This document shows, piece by piece, positions 28,658-38,558 of a DNA stretch of 49,275 bases. Numbering within the stretch: the first letter of the stretch is position 1; every line of letters starts with the position of its first letter. Below the pieces are notes generated by a model. It did not search any database, was not told the DNA's origin, and was given only the letters and a program-made list of their open reading frames with translations. This DNA is from Pseudomonadales bacterium (lineage in GTDB: Bacteria; Pseudomonadota; Gammaproteobacteria; Pseudomonadales; UBA7434). The stretch is from the NCBI GenBank assembly GCA_013043705.1, contig JABDNS010000026.1, positions 1 to 49,275 on the forward strand, written 5' to 3'. A program made the position numbers and the translations under genes.

Positions 28658-30559
28658 CTAGCGCGCGGCAACGGCGGGCGCGCAATCGAGCGTCTGCAAT
28701 GCAGCGTTAGGCGCTGCAGAGCTGGCGATTTTTTGCAGTTCGGATTTCAGCTCACGATGGTCGGGGCCGGAAAAGTCCAGCCAATATTTTTTTGTAGTGC
28801 CTTGTTGTTTTGCAATGACTGCGTCAAAGCCCAGCGAATGCATTTTTTCTAATCGTTCAAGCGCAGACCTTTCTCGGTGGAAGTAACCCAGCGATATGCG
28901 ATTTTTGTTCTCGCCTTTCTGGATCAGCATATGGTCGGAAAATCCTGCGGCGTTAAGCTGGTCCAGGGTTTGCCCCATTTGTTGATCATCTTCGATAACT
29001 GGCGTCAAAACGTAATAACCCTTGGTAGACAAGGATTTTTCGCCGCGCAGCGTTTCCACCAAATCGGATTTTTGCTTACTCGCAATATTGCCCGCCACCT
29101 GGCCGGCAATCTGGTGCGCCTGTCGCTCGGTTGCAACCGGGCCGATGCTGTAACACACATTAGCTACTGCCTTGCGTGGTTTAAGCACCATTGGCTTTTG
29201 CTTTGGCCTGTTTGGGCTAGTGGAGCTAGCGGCATCAATTTTTTCGCTTTGCGCAATCGCGTTCTTCAACAGCTTGCTAACAATATCGGTGGGTGGGTTA
29301 ACCATCGGTGCGGCGATAATAGCTGCGGGTGGTTTTTTGCCAGTCTTTACCAGTGTCGTGTTTTCAGCAAAGGTTTTTGCTGGCGTTAGTGTCGCGCTTT
29401 CGTTTGCGTTTGCTGCTACAGATTGGCTTGCGGGCTCTGGTGTAAGCACTGGCTTTGTAGCTATAAGCGGCTTGGGCGACGCCGCTGCCTGGTTATCTTC
29501 GATTGTTTGTGCCAGCGGAGGCTGTGCGCTTTCGGCTACTTTCGTGTTGTTGGTATTGGGCAGCTCTCCCACAGTTAGATCAACCGGCTGCTTGGCGGCT
29601 TGCAGTAGCGGTGGTGAAAATACCCAGGGGTTTGCTGACAGTGCCGGGTCGAAGCTGGTCTCAGCTTCGGTATGATTCAATTCAGCCAAAGACTTTGAAT
29701 CGACGGGCTCAACGTTGAATGCAATTTTGCAGCGCAAACCGGCTGGAATTTTGTAATCGGGGTTTGGCAGGCTAAGGCGCACGCCAAATGTGCCGCTGGC
29801 CGCATCGGCAACGCGATCGACGCGTTGTACAACCGCGCGATAAGTATTATCACCAGCAATACTGGGTGTAACTTCCGCCTGCATACCTGCCTGGATTGAG
29901 CCGAGGTGATCAACTGGCACCACCACTTCAATAAACAACGGGTCGAGCTTGGCAATGCGAATAATTGGTTCGTCTTCAACGTATTCGCCTACGGCTTTAA
30001 AGCGATCGGTAATCACGCCGTTGATCGGGCTGCGAATTGTTAAACGCTCCAGTGCGGCTTTGGCGCGCTGGTAGTCGAGCTGCGCAACATGGCGATTGTG
30101 CTGTTCCTGTTTCACCTGCAGCTGCGCAATACGGCTTTCGGTTTCCAGCTGCTGCATATCCTGCTCGGATATCGCCGACATGCTGTAGAGCTTGGCATTG
30201 CGCTGCTCGGTAATCTGTCCAAGCTTCAGGCTTTCTTCGCGCAGCTCAACGCTGGCGGTAGACCTAGCCTGGGCGCGCGCGCGTTTCAGCGCAGCTTTTT
30301 CAACGCTGGACTCAAGCTTTGCAACAACTTCACCACTGGTAACCATATCGCTGCGATCCACACCAATGGATTCGAGCAAGCCAGGTACAGAACTGCCGGC
30401 ATCGACAACGGCGCTAGGCTCTATCACGCAGTCGAAATCGGGCATCGACCCGTTCGGCTTGTCTCTTTCATCAAAGAAAGCGTCAAGATCCGCAAAGCAT
30501 ACCGGCGCTGCAGATAGCACCAGTAGTGTGGCCAAGTAGCGCAAGGCTATTTTTTTCAT
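28658..30559 (-). CDS. HlyD-family periplasmic adaptor with SPOR-like C-terminal region
   Basis: Signal peptide; 'DMVTSGEVVAKLESSVEKAALKRARAQ', 'LTIRSPINGVITDRFKAVGEYVEDEPIIRIAKLDPLFIEVVVP'. C-terminus 'NVCYSIGPVATERQAHQIAGQV...GYYVLTPV...ISLGYFHRERSALERLEKM' resembles SPOR repeats. Confidence 0.85.
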   Translation of the reverse strand: MKKIALRYLATLLVLSAAPVCFADLDAFFDERDKPNGSMPDFDCVIEPSAVVDAGSSVPGLLESIGVDRSDMVTSGEVVAKLESSVEKAALKRARAQARSTASVELREESLKLGQITEQRNAKLYSMSAISEQDMQQLETESRIAQLQVKQEQHNRHVAQLDYQRAKAALERLTIRSPINGVITDRFKAVGEYVEDEPIIRIAKLDPLFIEVVVPVDHLGSIQAGMQAEVTPSIAGDNTYRAVVQRVDRVADAASGTFGVRLSLPNPDYKIPAGLRCKIAFNVEPVDSKSLAELNHTEAETSFDPALSANPWVFSPPLLQAAKQPVDLTVGELPNTNNTKVAESAQPPLAQTIEDNQAAASPKPLIATKPVLTPEPASQSVAANANESATLTPAKTFAENTTLVKTGKKPPAAIIAAPMVNPPTDIVSKLLKNAIAQSEKIDAASSTSPNRPKQKPMVLKPRKAVANVCYSIGPVATERQAHQIAGQVAGNIASKQKSDLVETLRGEKSLSTKGYYVLTPVIEDDQQMGQTLDQLNAAGFSDHMLIQKGENKNRISLGYFHRERSALERLEKMHSLGFDAVIAKQQGTTKKYWLDFSGPDHRELKSELQKIASSAAPNAALQTLDCAPAVAAR

Positions 30560-30675
30560 GAATAACAGCTCTTTACAACAGGTCTACCCGAGCAAATAAA
30601 GCCCGTGCAAATCCTAATTAAAATTCACTCCCTTATTGAGTTTAGAGCTGATATGAAAGAGGGGTGTGAACCAGT

Positions 30676-30693
30676 TCATCAATTCATTGATGA
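30676..30693. promoter_or_regulatory. 18-bp palindrome, possible operator
   Basis: TCATCAAT-TC-ATTGATGA in the 216-bp gap between two co-directional genes. Confidence 0.35.
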
Positions 30694-30775
30694 CCGCAAC
30701 AGAATGTCTGCTGGCACTGGTTTGCCGCGTCTTTGATGGGCGGCCAGGCTGGAAAACCTGAAAGAAGACAGGCGC

Positions 30776-32965
30776 TTACGCGTTTAGTCGGCTAAGCAGA
30801 AGCTGACGGCCTTTGCGCCACCATCGAAGCCCGAGCGGTTCGTTGCCGTGGTAGAAGCGCACATAGGCGCGCTCGCCAATGCCCGCCAGCGACGGCAGGT
30901 CGGCGGGCAAGCCAATTTCAACTTCGAAGACTTTCTCCGCGGCGGTAAGCCCGCTGCTGTCAGAGCCTAGCACTGCAATGTTGCCGCCACCTGCTGCGCC
31001 TAGCGCGGCACTGGGCAGCTGTCGGTTACCCGAGGGCAACTGCCTGGCATAGGTTGCGTTAACGGTGTTGCCTACGCGTTCGGCAAAACGCACTTTGGCC
31101 TGCTGCTCGGCGCTAAGCAAGCCAATATCTGATTGTGAAACCACGGCCTTAACCACAAGGCTTTCGGGGCTAACAATATAGCCCACTAACTCGCCTTGCC
31201 TGAGGAAGCGTCCTTTCATCGCATGCGGCTGTGCGGGAACAAACCTGCCATCTACCGGGCTGCGAATCACCATACCGGCGTAGCGCTCATCCAGTATCGC
31301 CAGCTCGGCGGCGACCGTGTCAACCTGGTGGCCGATAATCTGGCTTTTGATCCAGTTTTCGGTGAACTCGCCGGCCGCTTCAATGGCGAGCTCGCTTTTT
31401 CGTGCACCAGCAACTTTCCTGGCGGCCGCAAGATCCGGGTTTTTGAGTAAGAATATCGGGCTACCAGCTTCCACACGCTGGCCAGGCTGGATTAACACCT
31501 CGGCAATAAAACCTTCAGATACGCTATAAATTTCAGCCTGTTTCGCCACCCACAAAACGCCCTGGCTTTCTGACGTGAGCGGTATTGGCACCAGGAACAA
31601 CGCGCAAGCAGCGCCAGCAATAAAACCAGTAGTGGTTCGTAGTGCGCGTGAACGCACCGGCGCAATTTTTGGGCTGGTCGCAACGTAGCGCATAGCCCGA
31701 ATTAGTGGCAGGACAAGTTGCATGAACACCGCCCAGCAGCCGAGCACGATGCCAACAATGAGAAACTCTTCGGCCAGAAACATAACGATGGCGAAAAGAA
31801 TAACGAAGCGGTACAGGAAAGCCAGCGCGCCGTAAATCAAAAACCAGCGATGCTCGCCGTTTGCCGTTACTGGTGACGTTTCATTGCGCAGGCCGAAACC
31901 GTATTTCTGGATCAGGTACAAATAGTATTTGCTGGCACGAGAGTAGAGGTTGGGTATTTCGGCGAAGTCTTGCAGGATATAGTAACCATCAAAACGCAGC
32001 AGTGGGTTGGCGTTAAACAGCAAGGTAGAAACACTGGCGATTAGCATGGTGTTAAACGCCATGTCGCGCAACGTTCCCGGTTCTATGCTCAGCCAGACTA
32101 ATAGAGCGAGGGCGGCAATAAACAGTTCCGCCGCAATGCCAGCCGCGGCCACCAAAATTCGTTTTTTCTTATCGCGGAAACTGGCGGAGGCCGATGCATC
32201 GACATAGGGTATTGGCATTAACACCAGCAGCGTAATACCCATTTCATGTACTTCGCCGCCCCAGTTTTTAACCGCAAACGCATGGCAGAATTCATGCACA
32301 GCCTTGATACCAATAAACAACAGGGCCATGGCAGCCAGGTTTTCAGGCGCCAGGATGTCGTTGTGCATGTGCGCACTGAGCATGGAGAAATTGGCCAGTG
32401 CCAACAGGCACGCGTAGCCAACCACCAGTAGCCAGATCATTATCGCACCGCGAGTGAATAGCGGCCTGGTGTACGGCAGTAGGCGATTCAGAATCGAATC
32501 CGGGTCGAAAAGTGGCGCTTTAATGGCGAGCGGATTGAGCAGGGCCTTCTGGCGCTTTTGGCGCTGGTTGAGTTTAAAGCGGTTGAACATGGCCTCGGTA
32601 TTTGACGAGGCGTTCTTTAACGCGTCGAGGCTAAGCAGTTGCGTAATAATGAGCGCAATTTCGTCTGCACTGGGCGCATCTTCCCTATGTTCGCGCTGCA
32701 AAAGGTGAAAGATTTCTTCCACGCTGTAGTCGCCATCAATTTTTTCGATGAACAAATAGGCCGCGTTGTTAAATCTTAAGTGGCGTCCCGAACTACCATC
32801 TTGCAAAATGTACCAGGGCTCGCCGCGAAATTGTTGCGGGAAAATACGGATGTGAGCGTGCAGCTTGGGGCGCAGCCTGGCGATATTCGGCCAGTCGGGG
32901 TGAGAGTACTCGATGTCGGCGCTGGTCGTGCCGGGCTGAGTAGCTTGGTCAATGGGGGTGGCGAT
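30776..32965 (-). CDS. PqqD-like + M50 site-2 protease + HlyD-like (barrel-sandwich) membrane protein; probable non-canonical start
   Basis: HEFCHAF (HExxH), NPLLRFDGYY (M50), lipoyl-like 'SEGFIAEVLIQPGQRVEAGSPIFLLKNP'. In-frame upstream translation 'SHPDWPNIARLRPKLHAHIRIFPQQFRGEPWYILQDGSSGRHLRF' looks conserved and lies upstream of the TTG at 32806 used in the ORF track. The only well-spaced initiator behind AGGAG is ATC at 32965. Confidence 0.85.
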   Translation of the reverse strand: MATPIDQATQPGTTSADIEYSHPDWPNIARLRPKLHAHIRIFPQQFRGEPWYILQDGSSGRHLRFNNAAYLFIEKIDGDYSVEEIFHLLQREHREDAPSADEIALIITQLLSLDALKNASSNTEAMFNRFKLNQRQKRQKALLNPLAIKAPLFDPDSILNRLLPYTRPLFTRGAIMIWLLVVGYACLLALANFSMLSAHMHNDILAPENLAAMALLFIGIKAVHEFCHAFAVKNWGGEVHEMGITLLVLMPIPYVDASASASFRDKKKRILVAAAGIAAELFIAALALLVWLSIEPGTLRDMAFNTMLIASVSTLLFNANPLLRFDGYYILQDFAEIPNLYSRASKYYLYLIQKYGFGLRNETSPVTANGEHRWFLIYGALAFLYRFVILFAIVMFLAEEFLIVGIVLGCWAVFMQLVLPLIRAMRYVATSPKIAPVRSRALRTTTGFIAGAACALFLVPIPLTSESQGVLWVAKQAEIYSVSEGFIAEVLIQPGQRVEAGSPIFLLKNPDLAAARKVAGARKSELAIEAAGEFTENWIKSQIIGHQVDTVAAELAILDERYAGMVIRSPVDGRFVPAQPHAMKGRFLRQGELVGYIVSPESLVVKAVVSQSDIGLLSAEQQAKVRFAERVGNTVNATYARQLPSGNRQLPSAALGAAGGGNIAVLGSDSSGLTAAEKVFEVEIGLPADLPSLAGIGERAYVRFYHGNEPLGLRWWRKGRQLLLSRLNA

Positions 32966-32977
32966 GGCAGCGTGCTC

Positions 32978-34957
32978 CTAAAGACCAACCGACCAGGCCC
33001 ACATGCGCAGGCGATCGATCAGGGAGTGCGTCCAGATCCACAACAATTTGCGCTCGCCCATGTCGATTTTTGCTACGCCACGCATGCCCGGGCGTAAAAA
33101 ATCAGCTTCTTCGGCAAGCGCTGCTTCCAGGCGGAAATAGTTACGGCCGTCTTCGGCAACTGCTACCGGAATCAATTGTTCCAGCGTTACATTTAAGGCC
33201 TGGCCGGGTAGCGCAGCAACAACCAGCTTGCCTTGCTTGCCTGGCCTCACGCCATCCATATCGAATTCATCTATTTCCAGTGTTACGCGATAATTATCGA
33301 CTGGTGCAACTTCAAATAATACATCACCCCGTTTTACCGGCGCGCCCAGCTGGCGGCTTAAATCCCCGCTCACGATCATGCCGTCAAATGGCGCGACAAT
33401 TTTCGTGCGTGCAAGCTTGTTTTCAACCAACATGCGTTCTGCCTTTAGTTGATCAAGCTTGGCGCGCAGCACGCTCAGTTTTTTCCGGTCTCTCTCGCCC
33501 AGTGCCTGCTGGTATTCTTTCTCTACTTTTAAATACTCGTTTTCCCACTTTTGTTTTTCAAGCTTTAGCGTATCTTCTTTCAGGGATGCAATTTGCTGGC
33601 CCTGGTTAACCAGGTCTCCCGCCCGCAGTTCTACGCTTTCAATATAGCCATCGACGGGTGCGACCAGCGCCTGCCGCGATGCAGCTTCTACCTGTGCCGG
33701 CGCGGTAATACTGTAATTGCCCTCTACAAATGCCAGTAACATCACTACAGCGGCGATGCAGAGCGATGAAACCTTTAGCATTGTTTTTTCGGGCCCGAAC
33801 AGCGCGCGCAACTTTTGATTAACAGACTGCTTGAGCTGGTATCGCGTCGATAGCTCAGCCTTGCGCTTGAGGTCAATGCAGGGGCCAATGACCCTGGCGA
33901 GTAATTGCAGTTGTTCTAGCTCTGCTTTTGCGAAGCCAAGCTCGCCGCTTCTCTCCAGCGTAATGGCCCCAACAATTTCAGGTTTTTCACGTGTACCGGC
34001 GGTTAGCGGCAGGGTGATAACCGAGGGGTGGTTTTGCGTGGCCGCCAACTTTTTGTGTGCGGCGCTATTTACCATTTGTGAGTCGGTTTGCTGGCCGGCG
34101 GCAGGCTGCGGCAATACTATCCAGCTGTGCTGGTTACTGGCCTCGTCCATTGCCGCTTCAATTTGCCTGGCCATTTCGCTGCGGCCATCGAAGCCGGCCA
34201 GGTGAGATATTGCGTAAAGCCGTGAATGCAGGTTTTCCCGAAGGCCAATAGATACGCGTTCGCAGTCAAAATGTTGCGCCAAACGAGTTGCCACTTCCAC
34301 ACACGCAGCCTGGCTGTGTTCGAGTGACAGCGCCGAGCTGAGTAAGTTGTTCAGGAAGGTACCGTTGCCGCGGTTCGACTGCGATTGTTGTTTTACCAGC
34401 GAATCCAGCCACAGGCTGCCCCACTGCAACAGCTGGAGTATGGCTTGTTGCTGCGCTTCGGAGCGCGTTGATATACCACAGGCAACCACGGCGATGACTT
34501 CATCATCAACGATAAGCGGACAAGCCAAAACATCGCAGACGCGTTGCTGGCCAGGTCCGTAGCGATGCCTTGCTTTAATATTGTTTGCGCGCGCGCTGGC
34601 AGCTTGCGTTGCGAATTGCTCCAGCGCTAGCTCGTCGGAGGAAGTTTTGGGCCAGTTTGCTGCCGCGGTAAGTTGCGCGGCCTCTGTAGAAGTATTTTTT
34701 GAAGCTATAAATAAAGTGCCACGAATAATGCCCGCCACCATGCGGCACTGCCAGTCCAGCCAGCTTTGCGCAATGGCATGCCCTAAAGCACCGCCCGCAT
34801 TGGCCTGGTAAAAACCGGCCGCTTCAGCGTGCGTTTTTTGGGCGTCATCAAGCGCCGCGGAATTCTCTTCCCCGGGTGGCAGATTTGACTCGGCAGCAGT
34901 ACCCCCTTCGCCACCAATATCGGGTGGCAAAGGCGCAGCGTGTGAAATATTGCTCAT
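32978..34957 (-). CDS. GAF-domain HlyD-family adaptor protein
   Basis: N-terminal GAF-like region ('HFDCERVSIGLRENLHSRLYAISHLAGFDGRSE'), one TM, then 'APVDGYIESVELRAGDLVNQGQQIASL' and 'KIVAPFDGMIVSGDLSRQLGAPVKRGDVLFEVAP'. Likely start MSNISHAA at 34957. Confidence 0.85.
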   Translation of the reverse strand: MSNISHAAPLPPDIGGEGGTAAESNLPPGEENSAALDDAQKTHAEAAGFYQANAGGALGHAIAQSWLDWQCRMVAGIIRGTLFIASKNTSTEAAQLTAAANWPKTSSDELALEQFATQAASARANNIKARHRYGPGQQRVCDVLACPLIVDDEVIAVVACGISTRSEAQQQAILQLLQWGSLWLDSLVKQQSQSNRGNGTFLNNLLSSALSLEHSQAACVEVATRLAQHFDCERVSIGLRENLHSRLYAISHLAGFDGRSEMARQIEAAMDEASNQHSWIVLPQPAAGQQTDSQMVNSAAHKKLAATQNHPSVITLPLTAGTREKPEIVGAITLERSGELGFAKAELEQLQLLARVIGPCIDLKRKAELSTRYQLKQSVNQKLRALFGPEKTMLKVSSLCIAAVVMLLAFVEGNYSITAPAQVEAASRQALVAPVDGYIESVELRAGDLVNQGQQIASLKEDTLKLEKQKWENEYLKVEKEYQQALGERDRKKLSVLRAKLDQLKAERMLVENKLARTKIVAPFDGMIVSGDLSRQLGAPVKRGDVLFEVAPVDNYRVTLEIDEFDMDGVRPGKQGKLVVAALPGQALNVTLEQLIPVAVAEDGRNYFRLEAALAEEADFLRPGMRGVAKIDMGERKLLWIWTHSLIDRLRMWAWSVGL

Positions 34958-35106
34958 ACCAATAAACCTTAGCAGTGCCCAAGTACTGCGCAAGCAAGGC
35001 CTATCGGCGAGGATTAGTTCAATTAGTAAACAATAAAACGCTTGGCGCTATTTTAAGTGGGCTTTCTTTGCAGCAAACCAGGCGTTGGTTGTTTTTACGC
35101 GGTAGA

Positions 35107-36639
35107 TCAGGGGCCAAAAGGTAGGGAGAGTGAGACCCAGATCACAATTAAAATTGACCAGCCAAGCAACAAGGCAACAGAGAACGGCAGCATCATTGCA
35201 ATGATATGCCCAAGGCCAAGGTTTTGGCGGTAACGCTGCGCGTAGGCCAGCACGATACCAAAGTACGGCATAAGCGGGGTAATGATATTTGTTGTGCTAT
35301 CGCCAATGCGGTAGGCCATCTGGGTTTGTTCGGGCGGCACATCCAGCAGCAACAACATGGGTACCAGTATCGGTGCTAGCAACGCCCATTTTGCCGAGGC
35401 GCTGCCAACAAATAAATTGATTAGCGCGCTGAGTAAAATAACCGCCAGCATCAACAGCACCGGGTAGCCCTGCAAATCTGACAGTGCGCTGGCGCCGGCA
35501 ATGGCAAGTATGCTACCGATATTGCTCCACGCAAAATAGTTAACGAACTGCGCGGCGAAAAACATCAATACAAGGTAGTAGGCCATCGTGGACATGGCGT
35601 TTTCCATACCCACCAATGCTTGCGATGCATTGCGGTAAACACCATTGCTACGGCCGAACAGGTAACCTGCCAAACCAAAATACAGTGCAAGCAGCGGTAC
35701 GACATTTGATAGCAGCGGGTTGCGCGCACCACCTTGCGCCGACAGGGCGCCGACACCTGGCCACGCCAGCGCGACAAGTAGTAGCGCATAAAATAGCGAA
35801 AACCAGCCGACCAGCGCCAGCGATTGGTTGTCGTTTTGCGTGTCTGCTATGCCGTGGTTATCTGCCTCGTTTGATACAGTTGGTGCAAGTTCGTATTTTC
35901 CTGCATCGCCAGCTTGTAAACGCGGTTCAACAATGCGATTGCCAATGGCGCCGGCCAGCAGCGTGATTAAAAAGGTAGAAACAATAATAAAGTAGTAGTT
36001 GTCGCTGGCCGCAACCATTGCATCGGGCTGCACCAGGCGTGCGGCTTCAGTTGAGATGCCGGCCAGCATCACATCCACCGGCCCAAGCAGCAGGTTGGCA
36101 CTAAAGCCTGCCGATACACCAGCAAAAGCCACCGCGATGCCCGCCAGTGGTGGGCGGTTATTGGCATGGTATAGCAGTGCCGCCAGCGGGATTAGCACCA
36201 CATAACCGACATCCGCGCCGAGGCTGGAAATAACGCCGGCGAAAGCGACCACGTAAGCCAGCGAGGCGGGCCTGGCTTTGGCCACCACTTTTCTCAGCAG
36301 GCAGGCCAGCAATCCGGCGTGTTCGGCAATACCGATGCCAAGCATGGTAACCAGCACCACGCCAACCGGCGCGAAGCGGGTGAAATTGCTCACCGCCTCA
36401 GAGAGTATGCGACGAAGGCCCGCACCGTTGGCCAGGTTATTTACGGCTTGTGGTTGTTGCGTAAGCGGATGCAAGACTTCAATGCCAATACTACTTAGCA
36501 ACCACGATAGCGCGATAACGCCAAGCGCTAACCACATAAACAGTAAGGTGGGGTGGGGCAGGCGATTACCGGCTCGCTCTACGCGAAGCAGCAGCCTGCT
36601 CGTTATTGATTGCTCGCTTGTCTGGGTTTTATCGCTCAC
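35107..36639 (-). CDS. AbgT family transporter (p-aminobenzoyl-glutamate transporter family)
   Basis: 'RAGNRLPHPTLLFMWLA', 'SSLGADVGYVVLIPLAALLYHANNRPPLAGIAVAFAGVSAGFSANLL', 'SASAKWALLAPILVPMLLLLDVPPEQTQMAYRIGDSTTNIITPLMPYF'. Confidence 0.93.
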   Translation of the reverse strand: MSDKTQTSEQSITSRLLLRVERAGNRLPHPTLLFMWLALGVIALSWLLSSIGIEVLHPLTQQPQAVNNLANGAGLRRILSEAVSNFTRFAPVGVVLVTMLGIGIAEHAGLLACLLRKVVAKARPASLAYVVAFAGVISSLGADVGYVVLIPLAALLYHANNRPPLAGIAVAFAGVSAGFSANLLLGPVDVMLAGISTEAARLVQPDAMVAASDNYYFIIVSTFLITLLAGAIGNRIVEPRLQAGDAGKYELAPTVSNEADNHGIADTQNDNQSLALVGWFSLFYALLLVALAWPGVGALSAQGGARNPLLSNVVPLLALYFGLAGYLFGRSNGVYRNASQALVGMENAMSTMAYYLVLMFFAAQFVNYFAWSNIGSILAIAGASALSDLQGYPVLLMLAVILLSALINLFVGSASAKWALLAPILVPMLLLLDVPPEQTQMAYRIGDSTTNIITPLMPYFGIVLAYAQRYRQNLGLGHIIAMMLPFSVALLLGWSILIVIWVSLSLPFGP

Positions 36640-36690
36640 CGGCTAGGATCCCTGGCTGGCGTATAACGTTTCGGGATGCGTGCAGCGGCG

Positions 36691-38373
36691 CTACACAGCG
36701 GAGCGACGATAGCGACGATAAACCGGCTCCCAAAAATTTTTCTGGATACGCAGCTCAATTCGCTCGTCACTAGTGGGCCACGCGGCGCCGTCTTCTATGG
36801 CCTGTTTGTAAACCGCTTTGGCAATAAACTGGCTCAGTTCGCGAATATCGTTAAGGTCGGGCAGCAGCGCGCTTTCGCCATCGCCTTTCTGGTTGGCGTA
36901 TTCGGCCAGCGCATAGCTGGCGGCCATCAACATGCCGTCGGTAATGCGCCTTGCCTCGCAGGCAACCGCGCCGAGGCCAACGCCAGGAAAAATATAGGCG
37001 TTATTGCATTGCGCAATCGGATAGCTTTTGCCCTGGTACTGCACCGGTTCAAACGGACTGCCGGTTGCAACAATCGCATTGCCATCGGTCCAGTTAATGA
37101 TGTCTTCGGGAATCGCCTCTACTTTCGAGGTTGGGTTCGATAGTGGCAAAATAATTGGCCGCGCAGTGTTCTCGTGCGCCTGTTTGACGATTGATTCAGT
37201 GAACAGGCCGGCGACGGTAGACACACCTATGAGCACGCTTGTTTTCGAGTGCGTAACCGTTTCTTCCAGCGTGGCGATATCACCTGCAACACCCCACTCG
37301 GTCAGTCGCGATGCAGGTTGGCAAAAGCCCAGCTGGAAATCTTTCAAGCCGGGCATATCGTCGACCACCAGGCCACGGCTATTGATCATAAATATCTGGC
37401 TACGCGCTTTTTCTTCGCTTATGCCTTCGGAAACCATTTGCGCAACGATTTGCTCGGCAATGCCACAGCCAGCAGAACCTGCACCGCAAAAAGTAATCAC
37501 CTGGTCTTTGAGCGGTTCATTTTTGGCTTTGCATGCGGCAAGCAAGGTTCCCACAGTCACCGACGCGGTGCCCTGGATGTCGTCGTTAAAACAGCAGACC
37601 TCGTCGCGGTAGCGTTCCAGCAAGCGGTTGGCGTTGGTGCCGGAAAAATCTTCGAACTGGATCAGTGCGCTGGGCCAGCGCTGCTTGACCGACTGGATAA
37701 ACAAATCCAGGAAGTCGTCGTAATCCTGGCCGCTAATGCGCGGGTGCTTGCTACCCATGTAGAGCGGGTCGTCGAGCAGGGTTTGGTTGTTGGTGCCAAT
37801 ATCGAGCGTTACCGGCAATGTGTAGGCAGGGCTGATGCCACCGCAGGCCGAATAGAGCGCCAGTTTTCCAATCGGGATACCCATGCCGCCAATGCCCTGG
37901 TCACCAAGGCCGAGTATGCGTTCGCCATCGGTAACCACAATCACCTTGACGTTCTTTTTGGTGGCGTTTTGCAACATATCGTCGATTTCGTGACGATCGT
38001 CGTAGCGAATAAAAATGCCGCGGTTGCGCCGATAGATGCGTGAAAACTGCTGGCAGGCTTCACCCACGGTGGGCGTGTAGATAATCGGCATGATCTCTTC
38101 GAGGTGTTCGATCACCAGGCGATAGTAAAGTGTTTCGTTGGTGTCCTGGATGTTGCGCAGGTAGATATGCTTGTCCATGTTGGTGTGGAAAGCATTTAAC
38201 TGCTGGTAGGCGCGGTCCTTCTGTTCGTCGATTGTGTCAATTACGGCAGGTAACAGACCAAGCAGGTTGAAGTCTTTGCGCTCATCGCGGCTGAATGCGT
38301 TGCCTTTGTTTAACAGGGGCGTTTCAAGCAGCGCGGGGCCGGCAAGTGATAGATAGAGCGGGCGTTTAGACAT
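36691..38373 (-). CDS. maeA: NAD-dependent malic enzyme
   Basis: '[13 protein letters not shown]', '[35 protein letters not shown]', '[19 protein letters not shown]', '[16 protein letters not shown]'. Confidence 0.95.
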   Translation of the reverse strand: MSKRPLYLSLAGPALLETPLLNKGNAFSRDERKDFNLLGLLPAVIDTIDEQKDRAYQQLNAFHTNMDKHIYLRNIQDTNETLYYRLVIEHLEEIMPIIYTPTVGEACQQFSRIYRRNRGIFIRYDDRHEIDDMLQNATKKNVKVIVVTDGERILGLGDQGIGGMGIPIGKLALYSACGGISPAYTLPVTLDIGTNNQTLLDDPLYMGSKHPRISGQDYDDFLDLFIQSVKQRWPSALIQFEDFSGTNANRLLERYRDEVCCFNDDIQGTASVTVGTLLAACKAKNEPLKDQVITFCGAGSAGCGIAEQIVAQMVSEGISEEKARSQIFMINSRGLVVDDMPGLKDFQLGFCQPASRLTEWGVAGDIATLEETVTHSKTSVLIGVSTVAGLFTESIVKQAHENTARPIILPLSNPTSKVEAIPEDIINWTDGNAIVATGSPFEPVQYQGKSYPIAQCNNAYIFPGVGLGAVACEARRITDGMLMAASYALAEYANQKGDGESALLPDLNDIRELSQFIAKAVYKQAIEDGAAWPTSDERIELRIQKNFWEPVYRRYRRSAV

Positions 38374-38558
38374 AGCAAATTCAGCCGAAAAATTCTGGGC
38401 ACCAGCATGGCGCCGCGGCGTCGCTCGCGTGTGGCGTATTTGCTATCGAAGCGGCGTTTTTATGCCGCAGACAGCGCCAGCAGGCGCGCGAAAGTTAATC
38501 GCGCATGGTAACCAACTGGCGGGTGATGATGAAGTGAAAAAAATACCTGTCAGGCAGT

